NCBI GenBank assembly: GCA_964057225.1
Contig: OZ059896.1
Coordinates: 2,790,001 to 2,854,000 of the forward strand
DNA: 64,000 bases
Reading direction: 5' to 3'
Source of the DNA: Auanema rhodensis
Taxonomy: Eukaryota; Nematoda; Chromadorea; Rhabditida; Rhabditidae
The notes beneath the pieces are model-generated. The model saw only the letters and a program-made list of their open reading frames with translations. It did not search any database and was not told the DNA's origin. A program made the translations under genes and the position numbers. This document shows, one piece after another, positions 1 through 11,782 of this stretch (position 1 is the stretch's first letter; every line of letters begins with the position of its first letter).

Positions 1-4
1 AAAG

Positions 5-19
5 TCATGGTTACCATGA
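5..19. other. 15-bp dyad symmetry in each monomer (tcatggt-t-accatga)
   Basis: Seven-base arms flank a single central base, and the core ggttacc is itself palindromic around the central base. The element recurs at this phase in almost every monomer. In monomers with c at position 19 (types T, D, E, F, H and most C) the outermost base pair of the dyad is lost, leaving six-base arms. Rare monomers damage it further: ggctacc near 16,366, acaatgcacc near 56,860 and 57,212, and accaggaacc near 63,890. Short dyads are reported in many centromeric satellites and have been proposed to favour non-B DNA or protein recognition. Any function here is inference. Confidence 0.8.
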
Positions 20-31
20 ACCAATATCAAT

Positions 32-45
32 AAAAATTTGTTTTT
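32..45. other. A-tract/T-tract element in each monomer (A5T3-G-T5)
   Basis: An A5T3 run followed by one variable position and a T5 run forms the most strongly AT-biased, probably bent or rigid segment of the monomer. Position 39 is a main diagnostic site: t in most types, g in type H and c in type C. The T-run is also the place where almost all length variation occurs, because the V-type deletions fall here. A-tracts are known to affect nucleosome rotational positioning; that they do so here is inference. Confidence 0.6.
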
Positions 46-97
46 AAACTAATATGGACATGGGGAATCTAATTTTGAAAACCGCATCTCTTTATCT

Positions 98-107
98 TTC
101 ACGTGAA
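98..107. other. 10-bp palindrome ttcacgtgaa, the first of three CACGT cores in the monomer
   Basis: A perfect palindrome centred on CACGTG, present in nearly all monomers at this phase. CACGTG is the G-box/E-box core recognised by many bHLH and bZIP factors, but in a satellite it may have no such role. Exceptions are few. They include caagtg at about 279, 44,263, 53,940, 54,644 and 55,348, cacatg near 11,355 and 29,831, cacctg near 18,567 and 53,239, and cacgcg near 54,295. Nothing in the sequence shows that the site is bound. Confidence 0.75.
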
Positions 108-123
108 GCGAGTTACATACCTA

Positions 124-141
124 GTGCACATCACGTGTACA
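124..141. other. Cluster of overlapping palindromes: GTGCAC, CACGTG and TGTACA
   Basis: Three six-base palindromes lie within 18 bp: GTGCAC at 124-129, CACGTG at 132-137 and TGTACA at 136-141. The second is embedded in atcacgtg, which fits the budding-yeast CDEI consensus RTCACRTG bound by Cbf1. With a motif this short the match may be chance, and CDEI is not known to act in complex eukaryotic satellites. The core is almost invariant. Exceptions are caagtg near 5236 and 45,173, cacttg near 5412, and a distorted gtgttta near 53,627. Confidence 0.7.
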
Positions 142-164
142 TTTAATTAGCATAAATTAAAGTT

Positions 165-169
165 CACGT
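165..169. other. Third CACGT core (ttcacgtaaa), in phase with the first two
   Basis: This half-palindrome lies 33 bp after the second CACGTG and 65 bp after the first, so the three cores sit on roughly the same face of the helix if spacing of about three turns is assumed. It is conserved almost throughout. In the 3' subarray it is changed to aacgt in monomers carrying gcaaaaatt, near 59,638, 61,046 and 62,454. The phasing is seen directly; any binding role is inference. Confidence 0.6.
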
Positions 170-2112
170 AAATTTCAAAGTCATGGTTACCATGAACCAA
201 TATCAATAAAAATTTGTTTTTACACTAATTTGGACATGGGGAATCTAATTTTGAAAACCGCATCTCTTTATCTTTCAAGTGAAACGAGTTACATACCAAG
301 TGCACATCACGTGTACATTTAATTAGCATAAATTAAAGTTCACGTAAATTTCAAAGACATGGTTACCATGAACCAATATCAATAAAAATTTGTTTTTAAA
401 CTAATATGGACATGGGGAATCTAATTTTGAAAACCGTATCTCTTTATCTTTCACGTGAAGCGAGTTACATACCTAGTGCACATCACGTGTACATTTAATT
501 AGCATAAATTAAAGTTCACGTAAATTTCAAAGTCATGGTTACCATGAACCAATATCAATAAAAATTTGTTTTTAAACTAATATGGACATGAGGAATCTAA
601 TTTTGAAAACCGCATCTCTTTATCTTTCACGTGAAGCGAGTTACATACCTAGTGCACATCACGTGTACATTTAATTAGCATAAATTAAAGTTCACGTAAA
701 TTTCAAAGTCATGGTTACCATGAACCAATATCAATAAAAATTTGTTTTTAGACTAATATGGACATGGGGAATCTAATTTTGAGAACCGCATCTCTTTATC
801 TTTCACGTGAAGCGAGTTACATATAAAGTGCACATCACGTGTACATTTAATTAGCATAAATTAAAGTTCACGTAAATTTCAAAGTCATGGTTACCATGCA
901 CCAATATCAATAAAAATTTGTTTTTAGACTAATATGGACATGGGGAATCTAATTTTGAAAATCGCATCTCTTTATCTTTCACGTGAAGCGAGTTACATAC
1001 CAAGTGCACATCACGTGTACATTTAATTAGCATAAATTAAAGTTCACGTAAATTTCAAAGTCATGGTTACCATGAACCAATATCAATAAAAATTTGTTTT
1101 TAGACTAATATGGACATGGGGAATCTAATTTTGAAAACCGCATCTCTTTATCTTTCACGTGAAGCGAGTTACATATAAAGTGCACATCACGTGTACATTT
1201 AATTAGCATAAATTAAAGTTCACGTAAATTTCAAAGTCATGGTTACCATGCACCAATATCAATAAAAATTTGTTTTTAAACTAATATGGACATGGGGAAT
1301 CTAATTTTGAGAACCGTATCTCTTTATCTTTCACGTGAAGCGAGTTACATACCTAGTGCACATCACGTGTACATTTAATTAGCATAAATTAAAGTTCACG
1401 TAAATTTCAAAGTCATGGTTACCATGCACCAATATTAATAAAAATTTGTTTTTAGATTAATATGGACATGGGGAATCTAATTTTGAAAACCGCATCTCTT
1501 TATCTTTCACGTGAAGCGAGTTACATACCAAGTGCACATCACGTGTACACTTAATTAGCATAAATTAAAGTTCACGTAAATTTCAAAGTCATGGTTACCA
1601 TGCACCAATATCAATAAAAATTTGTTTTTAAACTAATATGGACATGGGGAATCTAATTTTGAAAACCGTATCTCTTTATCTTTCACGTGAAGCGAGTTAC
1701 ATACCTAGTGCACATCACGTGTACATTTAATTAGCATAAATTAAAGTTCACGTAAATTTCAAAGTCATGGTTACCATGCACCAATATCAATAAAAATTTG
1801 TTTTTAGACTAATATGGACATGGGGAATCTAATTTTGAAAACCGCATCTCTTTATCTTTCACGTGAAGCGAGTTACATATAAAGTGCACATCACGTGTAC
1901 ATTTAATTAGCATAAATTAAAGTTCACGTAAATTTCAAAGTCATGGTTACCATGCACCAATATCAATAAAAATTTGTTTTTAAACTAATATGGACATGGG
2001 GAATCTAATTTTGAAAACCGTATCTCTTTATCTTTCACGTGAAGCGAGTTACATACCTAGTGCACATCACGTGTACATTTAATTAGCATAAATTAAAGTT
2101 CACGTAAATTTC

Positions 2113-5100
2113 AAAGTCATGGTTACCATGCACCAATATTAATAAAAATTTGTTTTTAGATTAATATGGACATGGGGAATCTAATTTTGAAAACCGCATC
2201 TCTTTATCTTTCACGTGAAGCGAGTTACATACCAAGTGCACATCACGTGTACACTTAATTAGCATAAATTAAAGTTCACGTAAATTTCAAAGTCATGGTT
2301 ACCATGCACCAATATCAATAAAAATTTGTTTTTAGACTAATTTGAACATGGGGAATCTAATTTTGAAAACCGCATCTCTTTATCTTTCACGTGAAGCGAG
2401 TTACATACCAAGTGCACATCACGTGTACATTTAATTAGCATAAATTAAAGTTCACGTAAATTTCAAAGTCATGGTTACCATGAACCAATATCAATAAAAA
2501 TTTGTTTTTAGACTAATATGGACATGGGGAATCTAATTTTGGAAACCGCATCTCTTTATTTTTCACGTGAAGCGAGTTACATACCAAGTGCACATCACGT
2601 GTACATTTAATTAGCATAAATTAAAGTTCACGTAAATTTCAAAGTCATGGTTACCATGCACCAATATCAATAAAAATTTGTTTTTAGACTAATATGGACA
2701 TGGGGAATCTAATTTTGAAAATCGCATCTCTTTATCTTTCACGTGAAGCGAGTTACATACCAAGTGCACATCACGTGTACATTTAATTAGCATAAATTAA
2801 TGTTCACGTAAATTTCAAAGTCATGGTTACCATGAACCAATATCAATAAAAATTTGTTTTTAGACTAATATGGACATGGGGAATCTAATTTTGAAAACCG
2901 CATCTCTTTATCTTTCACGTGAAGCGAGTTACATATAAAGTGCACATCACGTGTACATTTAATTAGCATAAATTAAAGTTCACGTAAATTTCAAAGTCAT
3001 GGTTACCATGCACCAATATTAATAAAAATTTGTTTTTAGATTAATATGGACATGGGGAATCTAATTTTGAAAACCGCATCTCTTTATCTTTCACGTGAAG
3101 CGAGTTACATACCAAGTGCACATCACGTGTACACTTAATTAGCATAAATTAAAGTTCACGTAAAATTCAAAGTCATGGTTACCATGCACCAATATCAATA
3201 AAAATTGGTTTTTAGACTAATATGGACATGGGGAATCTAATTTTGGAAACCGCATCTCTTTATTTTTCACGTCAAGCGAGTTACATACCAAGTGCACATC
3301 ACGTGTACATTTAATTAGCATAAATTAAAGTTCACGTAAATTTCAAAGTCATGGTTACCATGCACCAATATCAATAAAAATTTGTTTTTAGACTAATATG
3401 GACATGGGGAATCTAATTTTGAAAATCGCATCTCTTTATCTTTCACGTGAAGCGAGTTACATACCAAGTGCACATCACGTGTACATTTAATTAGCATAAA
3501 TTAAAGTTCACGTAAATTTCAAAGTCATGGTTACCATGAACCAATATCAATAAACATTTGTTTTTAGACTAATATGGACATGGGGAATCTAATTTTGAAG
3601 ACCGCATCTCTTTATCTTTCACGTGAAGCGAGTTACATACCAAGTGCACATCACGTGTACACTTAATTAGCATAAATTAAAGTTCACGTAAATTTCAAAG
3701 TCATGGTTACCATGCACCAATATCAATAAAAATTGGTTTTTAGACTAATATGGACATGGGGAATCTAATTTTGAAAACCGCATCTCTTTATCTTTCACGT
3801 GAAGCGAGTTACATACCAAGTGCACATCACGTGTACATTTAATTAGCATAAATTAAAGTTCACGTAAATTTCAAAGTCATGGTTACCATGCACCAATATC
3901 AATAAAAATTCGTTTTTAGACTAATTTGGACATGGGGAATCTAATTTTGAAAACCGCATCTCTTTATCTTTCACGTGAAGCGAGTTACATACCGAGTGCA
4001 CATCACGTGTACATTTAATTAGCATAAATTAAAGTTCACGTAAATTTCAAAGTCATGGTTACCATGAACCAATATCAATAAAAATTTGTTTTTAGACTAA
4101 TATGGACATGGGGAATCTAATTTTGGAAACCGCATCTCTTTATTTTTCACGTGAAGCGAGTTACATACCAAGTGCACATCACGTGTACATTTAATTAGCA
4201 TAAATTAAAGTTCACGTAAATTTCAAAGTCATGGTTACCATGCACCAATATCAATAAAAATTTGTTTTTAGACTAATATGGACATGGGGAATCTAATTTT
4301 GAAAATCGCATCTCTTTATCTTTCACGTGAAGCGAGTTACATACCAAGTGCACATCACGTGTACATTTAATTAGCATAAATTAAAGTTCACGTAAATTTC
4401 AAAGTCATGGTTACCATGCACCAATATCAATAAAAATTTGTTTTTAGACTAATATGGACATGGGGAATCTAATTTTGAAAATCGCATCTCTTTATCTTTC
4501 ACGTGAAGCGAGTTACATATAAAGTGCACATCACGTGTACATTTAATTAGCATAAATTAAAGTTCACGTAAATTTCAAAGTCATGGTTACCATGCACCAA
4601 TATTAATAAAAATTTGTTTTTAGATTAATATGGACATGGGGATTCTAATTTTGAAAACCGCATCTCTTTATCTTTCACGTGAAGCGAGTTACATACCAAG
4701 TGCACATCACGTGTACATTTAATTAGCATAAATTAAAGTTCACGTAAATTTCAAAGTCATGGTTACCATGCACCAATATCAATAAAAATTCGTTTTTAGA
4801 CTAATTTGGACATGGGGAATCTAATTTTGAAAACCGCATCTCTTTATCTTTCACGTGAAGCGAGTTACATACCGAGTGCACATCACGTGTACATTTAATT
4901 AGCATAAATTAAAGTTCACGTAAATTTCAAAGTCATGGTTACCATGAACCAATATCAATAAAAATTTGTTTTTAGACTAATATGGACATGGGGAATCTAA
5001 TTTTGAAAACAGCATCTCTTTATCTTTCACGTGAAGCGAGTTACATACCGAGTGCACATCACGTGTACATTTAATTAGCATAAATTAAAGTTCACGTAAA

Positions 5101-6512
5101 TTTCAAAGTCATGGTTACCATGAACCAATATCAATAAAAATTTGTTTTTAGACTAATATGGACATGGGGAATCTAATTTTGAAAACCGCATCTCTTTATT
5201 TTTCACGTGAAGCGAGTTACATACCAAGTGCACATCAAGTGTACATTTAATTAGCATAAATTAAAGTTCACGTAAATTTCAAAGTCATGGTTACCATGCA
5301 CCAATATCAATAAAAATTTGTTTTTAGACTAATATGGACATGGGGAATCTAATTTTGAAAATCGCATCTCTTTATCTTTCACGTGAAGCGAGTTACATAC
5401 CAAGTGCACATCACTTGTACATTTAATTAGCATAAATTAAAGTTCACGTAAATTTCAAAGTCATGGTTACCATGAACCAATATCAACAAAAATTTGTTTT
5501 TAGACTAATATGGACATGGGGAATCTAATTTTGAAAATCGCATCTCTTTATCTTTCACGTGAAGCGAGTTACATATAAAGTGCACATCACGTGTACATTT
5601 AATTAGCATAAATTAAAGTTCACGTAAATTTCAAAGTCATGGTTACCATGCACCAATATTAATGAAAATTTGTTTTTAGATTAATATGGACATGGGGAAT
5701 CTAATTTTGAAAACCGCATCTCTTTATCTTTCACGTGAAGCGAGTTACATACCAAGTGCACATCACGTGTACACTTAATTAGCATAAATTAAAGTTCACG
5801 TAAATTTCAAAGTCATGGTTACCATGCACCAATATCAATAAAAATTGGTTTTTAGACTAATATGGACATGGGGAATCTAATTTTGAAAACCGCATCTCTT
5901 TATCTTTCACGTGAAGCGAGTTACATACCAAGTGCACATCACGTGTACATTTAATTAGCATAAATTAAAGTTCACGTAAATTTCAAAGTCATGGTTACCA
6001 TGCACCAATATCAATAAAAATTTGTTTTTAGACTAATTTGGACATGGGGAATCTAATTTTGAAAACCGCATCTCTTTATCTTTCACGTGAAGCGAGTTAC
6101 ATACCAAGTGCACATCACGTGTACATTTAATTAGCATAAATTAAAGTTCACGTAAATTTCAAAGTCATGGTTACCATGAACCAATATCAATAAAAATTTG
6201 TTTTTAGACTAATATGGACATGGGGAATCTAATTTTGGAAACCGCATCTCTTTATTTTTCACGTGAAGCGAGTTACATACCAAGTGCACATCACGTGTAC
6301 ATTTAATTAGCATAAATTAAAGTTCACGTAAATTTCAAAGTCATGGTTACCATGCACCAATATCAATAAAAATTTGTTTTTAGACTAATATGGACATGGG
6401 GAATCTAATTTTGAAAATCGCATCTCTTTATCTTTCACGTGAAGCGAGTTACATACCAAGTGCACATCACGTGTACATTTAATTAGCATAAATTAAAGTT
6501 CACGTAAATTTC
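2113..6512. repeat. Degenerate 6-monomer HOR subarray G-D-S-E-H-C (monomers 13-37)
   Basis: The order from 2113 is E, F, G, D, S, E, an H/G chimera at 3169, D, an odd P-like unit at 3521, H, C at 3873; then G, D, S-like, E, C; a P-like unit with ccgag at 4929; then G, D, S, E, H, C' at 5105-6160; then G and D. The best copy, at 5105-6160, shows the six-step order over 1,056 bp. Other copies have lost H or contain converted monomers. The same order returns at 33-53 kb, so this is a displaced relative of that subarray. Confidence 0.75.
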
Positions 6513-7920
6513 AAAGTCATGGTTACCATGAACCAATATCAATAAAAATTTGTTTTTAGACTAATATGGACATGGGGAATCTAATTTTGAAAACCGCATC
6601 TCTTTATCTTTCACGTGAAGCGAGTTACATATAAAGTGCACATCACGTGTACATTTAATTAGCATAAATTAAAGTTCACGTAAATTTCAAAGTCATGGTT
6701 ACCATGCACCAATATTAATAAAAATTTGTTTTTAGATTAATATGGACATGGGGAATTTAATTTTGAAAACCGCATCTCTTTATCTTTCACGTGAAGCGAG
6801 TTACATACCAAGTGCACATCACGTGTACATTTAATTAGCATAAATTAAAGTTCACGTAAATTTCAAAGTCATGGTTACCATGCACCAATATCAATAAAAA
6901 TTTGTTTTTAGACTAATATGGACATGGGGAATCTAATTTTGAAAATCGCATCTCTTTATCTTTCACGTGAAGCGAGTTACATACCAAGTGCACATCACGT
7001 GTACACTTAATTAGCATAAATTAAAGTTCACGTAAATTTCAAAGTCATGGTTACCATGCACCAATATCAATAAAAATTGGTTTTTAGACTAATATGGACA
7101 TGGGGAATCTAATTTTGAAAACCGCATCTCTTTATCTTTCACGTGAAGCGAGTTACATACCAAGTGCACATCACGTGTACATTTAATTAGCATAAATTAA
7201 AGTTCACGTAAATTTCAAAGTCATGGTTACCATGCACCAATATCAATAAAAATTCGTTTTTAGACTAATTTGGACATGGGGAATCTAATTTTGAAAACCG
7301 CATCTCTTTATCTTTCACGTGAAGCGAGTTACATACCAAGTGCACATCACGTGTACATTTAATTAGCATAAATTAAAGTTCACGTAAATTTCAAAGTCAT
7401 GGTTACCATGAACCAATATCAATAAAAATTTGTTTTTAAACTAATATGGACATGGGGAATCTAATTTTGAAAACCGCATCTTTTTATCTTTCACGTGAAG
7501 CGAGTTACATACCTAGTGCACATCACGTGTACATTTAATTAGCATAAATTAAAGTTCACGTAAATTTCAAAGTCATGGTTACCATGCACCAATATCAATA
7601 AAAATTTGTTTTTAAACTAATATGGACATGGGGAATCTAATTTTGAAAACCGCATCTCTTTATCTTTCACGTGAAGCGAGTTACATACCTAGTGCACATC
7701 ACGTGTACATTTAATTAGCATAAATTAAAGTTCACGTAAATTTCAAAGTCATGGTTACCATGAACCAATATCAATAAAAATTTGTTTTTAAACTAATATG
7801 GACATGGGGAATCTAATTTTGAAAACCGCATCTCTTTATCTTTCACGTGAAGCGAGTTACATACCTAGTGCACATCACGTGTACATTTAATTAGCATAAA
7901 TTAAAGTTCACGTAAATTTC

Positions 7921-8094
7921 AAAGACATGGTTACCATGAACCAATATCAATAAATATTGTTTTAAACTAATATGGACATGGGGAATCTAATTTTGAAAAC
8001 CGCATCTCTTTATCTTTCACGTGAAGCGAGTTACATACCTAGTGCACATCACGTGTACATTTAATTAGCATAAATTAAAGTTCACGTAAATTTC
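7921..8094. repeat. Short monomer (174 bp), V type with 2-bp deletion
   Basis: The distance to the next monomer start is 174 bp, because aataaatattgttttaaact replaces the usual stretch with two more bases. It also carries 5a (aaagacatgg). A second copy sits at 9674-9847. Related V units with only one missing T (175 bp) start at 11,256, 12,135, 12,486, 15,829 and 17,060. The link of 5a with the deletion suggests one founding event, later copied by duplication. Confidence 0.9.
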
Positions 8095-9326
8095 AAAGTC
8101 ATGGTTACCATGCACCAATATCAATAAAAATTTGTTTTTAAACTAATATGGACATGGGGAATCTAATTTTGAAAACCGTATCTCTTTATCTTTCACGTGA
8201 AGCGAGTTACATACCTAGTGCACATCACGTGTACATTTAATTAGCATAAATTAAAGTTCACGTAAATTTCAAAGTCATGGTTACCATGAACCAATATCAA
8301 TAAAAATTTGTTTTTAGACTAATATGGACATGGGGAATCTAATTTTGAAAACCGCATCTCTTTATCTTTCACGTGAAGCGAGTTACATATAAAGTGCACA
8401 TCACGTGTACATTTAATTAGCATAAATTAAAGTTCACGTAAATTTCAAAGTCATGGTTACCATGCACCAATATTAATAAAAATTTGTTTTTAGATTAATA
8501 TGGACATGGGGAATTTAATTTTGAAAACCGCATCTCTTTATCTTTCACGTGAAGCGAGTTACATACCAAGTGCACATCACGTGTACATTTAATTAGCATA
8601 AATTAAAGTTCACGTAAATTTCAAAGTCATGGTTACCATGCACCAATATCAATAAAAATTTGTTTTTAGACTAATATGGACATGGGGAATCTAATTTTGA
8701 AAATCGCATCTCTTTATCTTTCACGTGAAGCGAGTTACATACCAAGTGCACATCACGTGTACACTTAATTAGCATAAATTAAAGTTCACGTAAATTTCAA
8801 AGTCATGGTTACCATGCACCAATATCAATAAAAATTGGTTTTTAGACTAATATGGACATGGGGAATCTAATTTTGAAAACCGCATCTCTTTATCTTTCAC
8901 GTGAAGCGAGTTACATACCAAGTGCACATCACGTGTACATTTAATTAGCATAAATTAAAGTTCACGTAAATTTCAAAGTCATGGTTACCATGCACCAATA
9001 TCAATAAAAATTCGTTTTTAGACTAATTTGGACATGGGGAATCTAATTTTGAAAACCGCATCTCTTTATCTTTCACGTGAAGCGAGTTACATACCAAGTG
9101 CACATCACGTGTACATTTAATTAGCATAAATTAAAGTTCACGTAAATTTCAAAGTCATGGTTACCATGAACCAATATCAATAAAAATTTGTTTTTAAACT
9201 AATATGGACATGGGGAATCTAATTTTGAAAACCGCATCTTTTTATCTTTCACGTGAAGCGAGTTACATACCTAGTGCACATCACGTGTACATTTAATTAG
9301 CATAAATTAAAGTTCACGTAAATTTC

Positions 9327-9497
9327 AAAGTCATGGTTACCATGCACCAATATCAATAAAAATTTGTTTTTAAACTAATATGGACATGGGGAATCTAATT
9401 TTGAAAACCGCATCTCTTTATCTTTCACGTGAAGCGAGTTACATACCTAGTGCACATCACGTGTACATTTAATTAGCATAAAGTTCACGTAAATTTC
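9327..9497. repeat. Shortest monomer in the window (171 bp)
   Basis: A T' unit in which the stretch normally read agcataaattaaagttc is shortened to agcataaagttc near 9476-9486, a 5-bp loss. The direct repeat taaa/taaa in the parent suggests slippage or a short-homology deletion. The variant is not propagated elsewhere in the window, so it probably arose after the 10-monomer duplication that contains it. Confidence 0.9.
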
Positions 9498-9847
9498 AAA
9501 GTCATGGTTACCATGAACCAATATCAATAAAAATTTGTTTTTAAACTAATATGGACATGGGCAATCTAATTTTGAAAACCGCATCTCTTTATCTTTCACG
9601 TGAAGCGAGTTACATACCTAGTGCACATCACGTGTACATTTAATTAGCATAAATTAAAGTTCACGTAAATTTCAAAGACATGGTTACCATGAACCAATAT
9701 CAATAAATATTGTTTTAAACTAATATGGACATGGGGAATCTAATTTTGAAAACCGCATCTCTTTATCTTTCACGTGAAGCGAGTTACATACCTAGTGCAC
9801 ATCACGTGTACATTTAATTAGCATAAATTAAAGTTCACGTAAATTTC

Positions 9848-10551
9848 AAAGTCATGGTTACCATGCACCAATATCAATAAAAATTTGTTTTTAAACTAAT
9901 ATGGACATGGGGAATCTAATTTTGAAAACCGTATCTCTTTATCTTTCACGTGAAGCGAGTTACATACCTAGTGCACATCACGTGTACATTTAATTAGCAT
10001 AAATTAAAGTTCACGTAAATTTCAAAGTCATGGTTACCATGAACCAATATCAATAAAAATTTGTTTTTAAACTAATATGGACATGAGGAATCTAATTTTG
10101 AAAACCGCATCTCTTTATCTTTCACGTGAAGCGAGTTACATACCTAGTGCACATCACGTGTACATTTAATTAGCATAAATTAAAGTTCACGTAAATTTCA
10201 AAGTCATGGTTACCATGCACCAATATCAATAAAAATTTGTTTTTAAACTAATATGGACATGGGGAATCTAATTTTGAAAACCGTATCTCTTTATCTTTCA
10301 CGTGAAGCGAGTTACATACCTAGTGCACATCACGTGTACATTTAATTAGCATAAATTAAAGTTCACGTAAATTTCAAAGTCATGGTTACCATGAACCAAT
10401 ATCAATAAAAATTTGTTTTTAAACTAATATGGACATGAGGAATCTAATTTTGAAAACCGCATCTCTTTATCTTTCACGTGAAGCGAGTTACATACCTAGT
10501 GCACATCACGTGTACATTTAATTAGCATAAATTAAAGTTCACGTAAATTTC
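9848..10551. repeat. Dimer duplication T-B-T-B
   Basis: T at 9848 (ccgtatc, cctag) and B at 10,024 (catgagg, cctag) are followed by a second T at 10,200 and B at 10,376. The pair repeats at 352 bp with the same diagnostic bases. Elsewhere (for example 11,431-11,782 and 16,004-16,355) T-B occurs once per seven-monomer block, so this is a local two-monomer expansion. Confidence 0.85.
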
Positions 10552-11782
10552 AAAGTCATGGTTACCATGCACCAATATCAATAAAAATTCGTTTTTAGAC
10601 TAATTTGGACATGGGGAATCTAATTTTGAAAACCGCATCTCTTTATCTTTCACGTGAAGCGAGTTACATACCAAGTGCACATCACGTGTACATTTAATTA
10701 GCATAAATTAAAGTTCACGTAAATTTCAAAGTCATGGTTACCATGAACCAATATCAATAAAAATTTGTTTTTAAACTAATATGGACATGGGGAATCTAAT
10801 TTTGAAAACCGCATCTTTTTATCTTTCACGTGAAGCGAGTTACATACCTAGTGCACATCACGTGTACATTTAATTAGCATAAATTAAAGTTCACGTAAAT
10901 TTCAAAGTCATGGTTACCATGCACCAATATCAATAAAAATTTGTTTTTAAACTAATATGGACATGGGGAATCTAATTTTGAAAACCGCATCTCTTTATCT
11001 TTCACGTGAAGCGAGTTACATACCTAGTGCACATCACGTGTACATTTAATTAGCATAAATTAAAGTTCACGTAAATTTCAAAGTCATGGTTACCATGAAC
11101 CAATATCAATAAAAATTTGTTTTTAAACTAATATGGACATGGGGAATCTAATTTTGAAAACCGCATCTCTTTATCTTTCACGTGAAGCGAGTTACATACC
11201 TAGTGCACATCACGTGTACATTTAATTAGCATAAATTAAAGTTCACGTAAATTTCAAAGACATGGTTACCATGAACCAATATCAATAAAAATTTGTTTTA
11301 AACTAATATGGACATGGGGAATCTAATTTTGAAAACCGCATCTCTTTATCTTTCACATGAAGCGAGTTACATACCTAGTGCACATCACGTGTACATTTAA
11401 TTAGCATAAATTAAAGTTCACGTAAATTTCAAAGTCATGGTTACCATGCACCAATATCAATAAAAATTTGTTTTTAAACTAATATGGACATGGGGAATCT
11501 AATTTTGAAAACCGTATCTCTTTATCTTTCACGTGAAGCGAGTTACATACCTAGTGCACATCACGTGTACATTTAATTAGCATAAATTAAAGTTCACGTA
11601 AATTTCAAAGTCATGGTTACCATGAACCAATATCAATAAAAATTTGTTTTTAAACTAATATGGACATGAGGAATCTAATTTTGAAAACCGCATCTCTTTA
11701 TCTTTCACGTGAAGCGAGTTACATACCTAGTGCACATCACGTGTACATTTAATTAGCATAAATTAAAGTTCACGTAAATTTC
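10552..11782. repeat. Seven-monomer block C-U-T'-A-V-T-B, first copy
   Basis: Starts with C (aattcg, aatttgg, ccaag), then U (catcttttta), T', A, V (175 bp, 5a), T and B, for 1,231 bp. Its V unit also carries cacatg in place of cacgtg near 11,355. The same order appears twice in tandem at 15,125-17,586. The start of the same series (C-U-T'-A-V-T) lies in each half of the 10-monomer duplication upstream, so the block is older than that event. Confidence 0.85.

Larger units (their letters stand above)
1..176. repeat. Representative satellite monomer (type A) giving the monomer coordinate system
   Basis: This first complete unit starts at aaagtcatgg and ends at aaatttc, before the next aaag at 177. 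Its order is: a 15-bp dyad at 5-19, an A5T3 tract at 32-39 followed by T5 at 41-45, a variable block at 46-58, a G4 run at 62-65, a T4 run at 73-76, variable sites at 76-96, a first CACGTG at 100-105, a variable site at 119-123, GTGCAC at 124-129, a second CACGTG at 132-137, TGTACA at 136-141, an A/T-rich stretch at 141-160 and a third CACGT core at 165-169. The start point is a convention chosen for this window. Because 176 is not a multiple of three, reading frames rotate from monomer to monomer and stop codons soon close every frame. Confidence 0.95.
1..2112. repeat. Left mixed subarray (monomers 1-12)
   Basis: The order is A, a divergent unit at 177 (tacact, aatttgg, tcaagtgaaac), a 5a/85t unit at 353, B at 529, S at 705, D at 881, S at 1057, T at 1233, E at 1409, T at 1585, an S with 19c at 1761 and T at 1937. 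The T monomers alternate with other types between 1233 and 2112, suggesting local dimer-scale duplication. There is no simple HOR, and all monomers are exactly 176 bp. The A, B and T types here recur at 7.4-17.6 kb and 25-29 kb, so the segment is related to those blocks. Confidence 0.8.
6513..10023. repeat. Tandem duplication of a 10-monomer block
   Basis: The block S-E'-D-H-C-U-T'-A-V-T is present at 6513-8270 and again at 8271-10,023. Rare markers are shared in order: gaatttaa (69t) in E', 142c in D, catcttttta in U, and a V unit with both 5a and the unusual aaatattg 2-bp deletion at 7921 and 9674. The second copy differs by a 5-bp loss in its T' unit (gcataaagttc near 9480) and by gggcaatc near 9560. 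Copies are 1,758 and 1,753 bp. Sharing a rare deletion at matching positions indicates recent duplication. Confidence 0.88.

Noticed and set aside
8-34. Plus-strand ATG frame starting in atggttaccatg, eight codons to taa
   Set aside because: Far too short and present in each monomer simply as part of the dyad.
124-141. Functional yeast-type CDEI element
   Set aside because: Only an eight-base match. There is no CDEII/CDEIII arrangement, and a long satellite array is unlike a point centromere. Kept only as an observation.
49-153. A 34-codon minus-strand open reading frame repeated once per monomer
   Set aside because: It is closed by a stop just upstream of its ATG and by TAG downstream, is interrupted at codon 11 in all cctag monomers, and recurs only because the DNA repeats. 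There is no sign of coding constraint or a signal for expression.
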